Shown here: piece by piece, positions 23,505-25,192 of the stretch | How the letters are laid out: each line of letters begins with the position of its first letter | Position numbering within the stretch: the stretch's first letter is position 1 | Assembly: GCA_002083595.1 (NCBI GenBank) | Contig: MSXT01000087.1 | Location: forward strand, 1-25,192 | Reading direction: 5' to 3' | DNA length: 25,192 nucleotides | DNA from: Proteobacteria bacterium ST_bin16 | Lineage (GTDB): Bacteria > Pseudomonadota > Gammaproteobacteria > Burkholderiales > Nitrosomonadaceae | Notes under the pieces: generated by a model | Told to the model about the DNA's origin: nothing | Databases searched by the model: none | The model's input: only the letters and a program-made list of their open reading frames with translations | Program-made: the position numbers and the translations under genes

Positions 23505-25192
23505 ATGTTCAATCCATTACAGCCTGTTCTCATCTTGTTAGCCGTGTCGGTATTGGCAGTGGTCGTTTTCCGTTTATTGCGGTTGCCGCCGATGCTGGGT
23601 TATTTATTGGCGGGCGTAAGCATCGGTCCGTATGCACTGGGTTGGATCGCGGATTCTGATGAGACTCGCCATTTGGCTGAGTTTGGCGTGGTATTTCTGA
23701 TGTTCAGCGTGGGCCTGGAATTCAGTTTGCCCAAGCTGATTACGATGAAACGCATTGTTTTTGGTTTTGGCACGGCGCAAGTGGCGATCTGCATTCTTTT
23801 AGTGATGGCAATAGCTTGGATGCTGGCGCTGGATTGGCGCACCGGGTTGGTATTAGGCGGAGCTCTGGCGATGTCTTCCACCGCCATTGTGAGCAAAATA
23901 TTGGCCGAGCGGGCGGAACTCAATTCCACGCATGGCAGGCAGGTGATCGGCGTTCTGCTTTTTCAGGATTTGGCGGTTATTCCATTATTGATTGTGATGC
24001 CCGCTTTGGCGGCTGAGATCGATAGTGAAACGAACGATTTCAGCTTGATGCTGACGGTCGCTTTGCTAAAAGTGGCGGCTGTTCTGACCTTTCTGTTATT
24101 TTTCGGGCAGAAGTTAATGCGACCCTGGTTTCATTTGGTCGCTCGACAGAAATCGTCGGAATTGTTTGTGCTGAACGTGCTGCTGATTACGCTGGGTATC
24201 GCGTGGTTAACCGAACTGGCCGGTTTGTCTATGGCTTTGGGAGCATTTCTGGCGGGTATGTTGATCTCCGAAACGGAATACCGCTACCAAGTGGAAGACG
24301 ATATCAAGCCTTTCCGGGATATTTTGCTGGGTTTGTTTTTTGTGACGATTGGTATGCTGCTGGATATGCAGGTCGTCATTGAGAATTTTCTGTGGATATT
24401 TGCTATTTTGGCGGCACTGATTGTGCTGAAAATAGTCGTGATTGCGGGGTTGTCGCGTTTGTTTGGCGCGGATGCCAACGTCGCAATCAGGACGGGAATG
24501 AATCTGGCGCAAGCAGGAGAGTTTGGCTTTATTTTGTTGGCGCAGGCGGGTGAATCCGGTTTGATCGAAAACTCAATTCTGCAGCCGGTGCTTGCGGCCA
24601 TGGTGCTATCGATGTTTATCGCGCCTTTTATCATTGAACACAGCGAATCGATGGTTCACCGTCTATACGGCTCGGATTGGATGTACCGCGCTATGCAGAT
24701 CACGTCTATCGCGGCGCAGACGATGGTGTCGCAAAATCATGTGATTATCTGCGGTTATGGGCGCAGCGGTCAGAGCATGGCGCGGATATTGGAACAGGAA
24801 TCCATATCGTTTATCGCCTTGGATCTCGATCCGCAACGTATCCGCGAGGCAGCCGGCGCGGGGGAGGCGGTGGTGTACGGCGATGCGGCGCGACGCGAGG
24901 TGCTGATTGCCGCGGGACTGATGCGCGCCAAAGTATTAGTTGTCAGTTATGCTGACACGGTTTCTACGTTAAAAATTCTGAAACACGTTCAGGAGTTGCG
25001 CCCGGAATTATCCGTTGTCGTCCGGACGCGCGATGACTCCGATATTGATATATTGAAAGAAGCCGGGGCTACGGAAGTGGTCGCGGAAATCATGGAGGGG
25101 AGCTTAATGTTGGCGTCCCATGCGCTGATGTTTGTCGATATATCGACCGGGCGGATTTTACGCCGCATCCGAAAAATTCGTGAGCAGCGTTA
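23505..25192 (+). CDS. Kef-type K+/H+ antiporter (CPA2), 3' end missing
   Basis: The frame is open from the ATG at 23505 to the window edge, giving 562 residues of a monovalent cation:proton antiporter-2. The first part (about residues 1-390) is highly hydrophobic with some 12 segments and the family motifs LLRLPPMLGYLLAGVSIGP, STAIVSKIL, FQDLAVIPLL, GAFLAGMLISETEYRYQVE and NLAQAGEFGFILL. A cytoplasmic RCK/TrkA-N domain follows, with the nucleotide-binding GYGRSGQ. The TrkA-C part is cut off. It is divergent from gshA-gshB; E. coli KefB/KefC are gated by glutathione and its adducts, so a glutathione-linked role is plausible. No KefF/KefG-like partner is seen in the window. No clear ribosome site. 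Confidence 0.9.
   Translation, partial: MFNPLQPVLILLAVSVLAVVVFRLLRLPPMLGYLLAGVSIGPYALGWIADSDETRHLAEFGVVFLMFSVGLEFSLPKLITMKRIVFGFGTAQVAICILLVMAIAWMLALDWRTGLVLGGALAMSSTAIVSKILAERAELNSTHGRQVIGVLLFQDLAVIPLLIVMPALAAEIDSETNDFSLMLTVALLKVAAVLTFLLFFGQKLMRPWFHLVARQKSSELFVLNVLLITLGIAWLTELAGLSMALGAFLAGMLISETEYRYQVEDDIKPFRDILLGLFFVTIGMLLDMQVVIENFLWIFAILAALIVLKIVVIAGLSRLFGADANVAIRTGMNLAQAGEFGFILLAQAGESGLIENSILQPVLAAMVLSMFIAPFIIEHSESMVHRLYGSDWMYRAMQITSIAAQTMVSQNHVIICGYGRSGQSMARILEQESISFIALDLDPQRIREAAGAGEAVVYGDAARREVLIAAGLMRAKVLVVSYADTVSTLKILKHVQELRPELSVVVRTRDDSDIDILKEAGATEVVAEIMEGSLMLASHALMFVDISTGRILRRIRKIREQR

Overview
The window looks like chromosomal DNA of a betaproteobacterium, most likely a member of the Nitrosomonas group. 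The evidence is a lepA-lepB-rnc-era-pdxJ-acpS-nagZ block, a hemA-prfA-prmC-grxD block, the acidophile/proteobacterial ATP-grasp type of glutamate-cysteine ligase next to gshB, and a CADD-type para-aminobenzoate synthase, a gene studied in Nitrosomonas europaea. The genus assignment is inference; the family calls rest on motifs visible in the translations.

Region by region: 1-5329 is a plus-strand housekeeping cluster (end of lepA, signal peptidase I, a DUF4845 membrane protein, RNase III, Era, PdxJ, AcpS, NagZ), with short gaps or overlaps in its second half. lpdA follows on its own (5423-6883). 6956-7387 (minus) is an unrecognised secreted protein with a His-rich N-terminus. A tRNA-Val(GAC) sits at 7622-7698 between a clear promoter and a terminator that reuses its CCA end. 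creA (7999-8499) is followed by hemA-prfA-prmC-grxD (8629-12231), covering glutamyl-tRNA use for haem, release factor 1, its methyltransferase and an Fe-S glutaredoxin.

12307-17389 is a minus-strand stretch. Between yqaA and metR sit two overlapping genes: an OLD-family ATPase with a TOPRIM nuclease and a UvrD-like helicase. This is the layout of the Gabija anti-phage system (class 2 OLD plus helicase), and it is the main accessory element of the window.

17491-20603 carries metE, divergent from its regulator metR, followed by the CADD-type pABA synthase. All six predicted metal ligands, the sacrificial tyrosine and the lysine of that enzyme family are present. MetE consumes methyl-folate and pABA is a folate precursor, so the cluster is metabolically coherent. 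A small cysteine-rich protein (20751-21113) follows after a strong terminator.

gshA-gshB (minus, 23389-21126) are divergent from a Kef-type K+/H+ antiporter gene that runs off the end of the window. Kef channels of enterobacteria are gated by glutathione, so this neighbourhood probably joins glutathione synthesis to an electrophile-responsive potassium system. No insertion sequences, CRISPR arrays or rRNA genes were seen.
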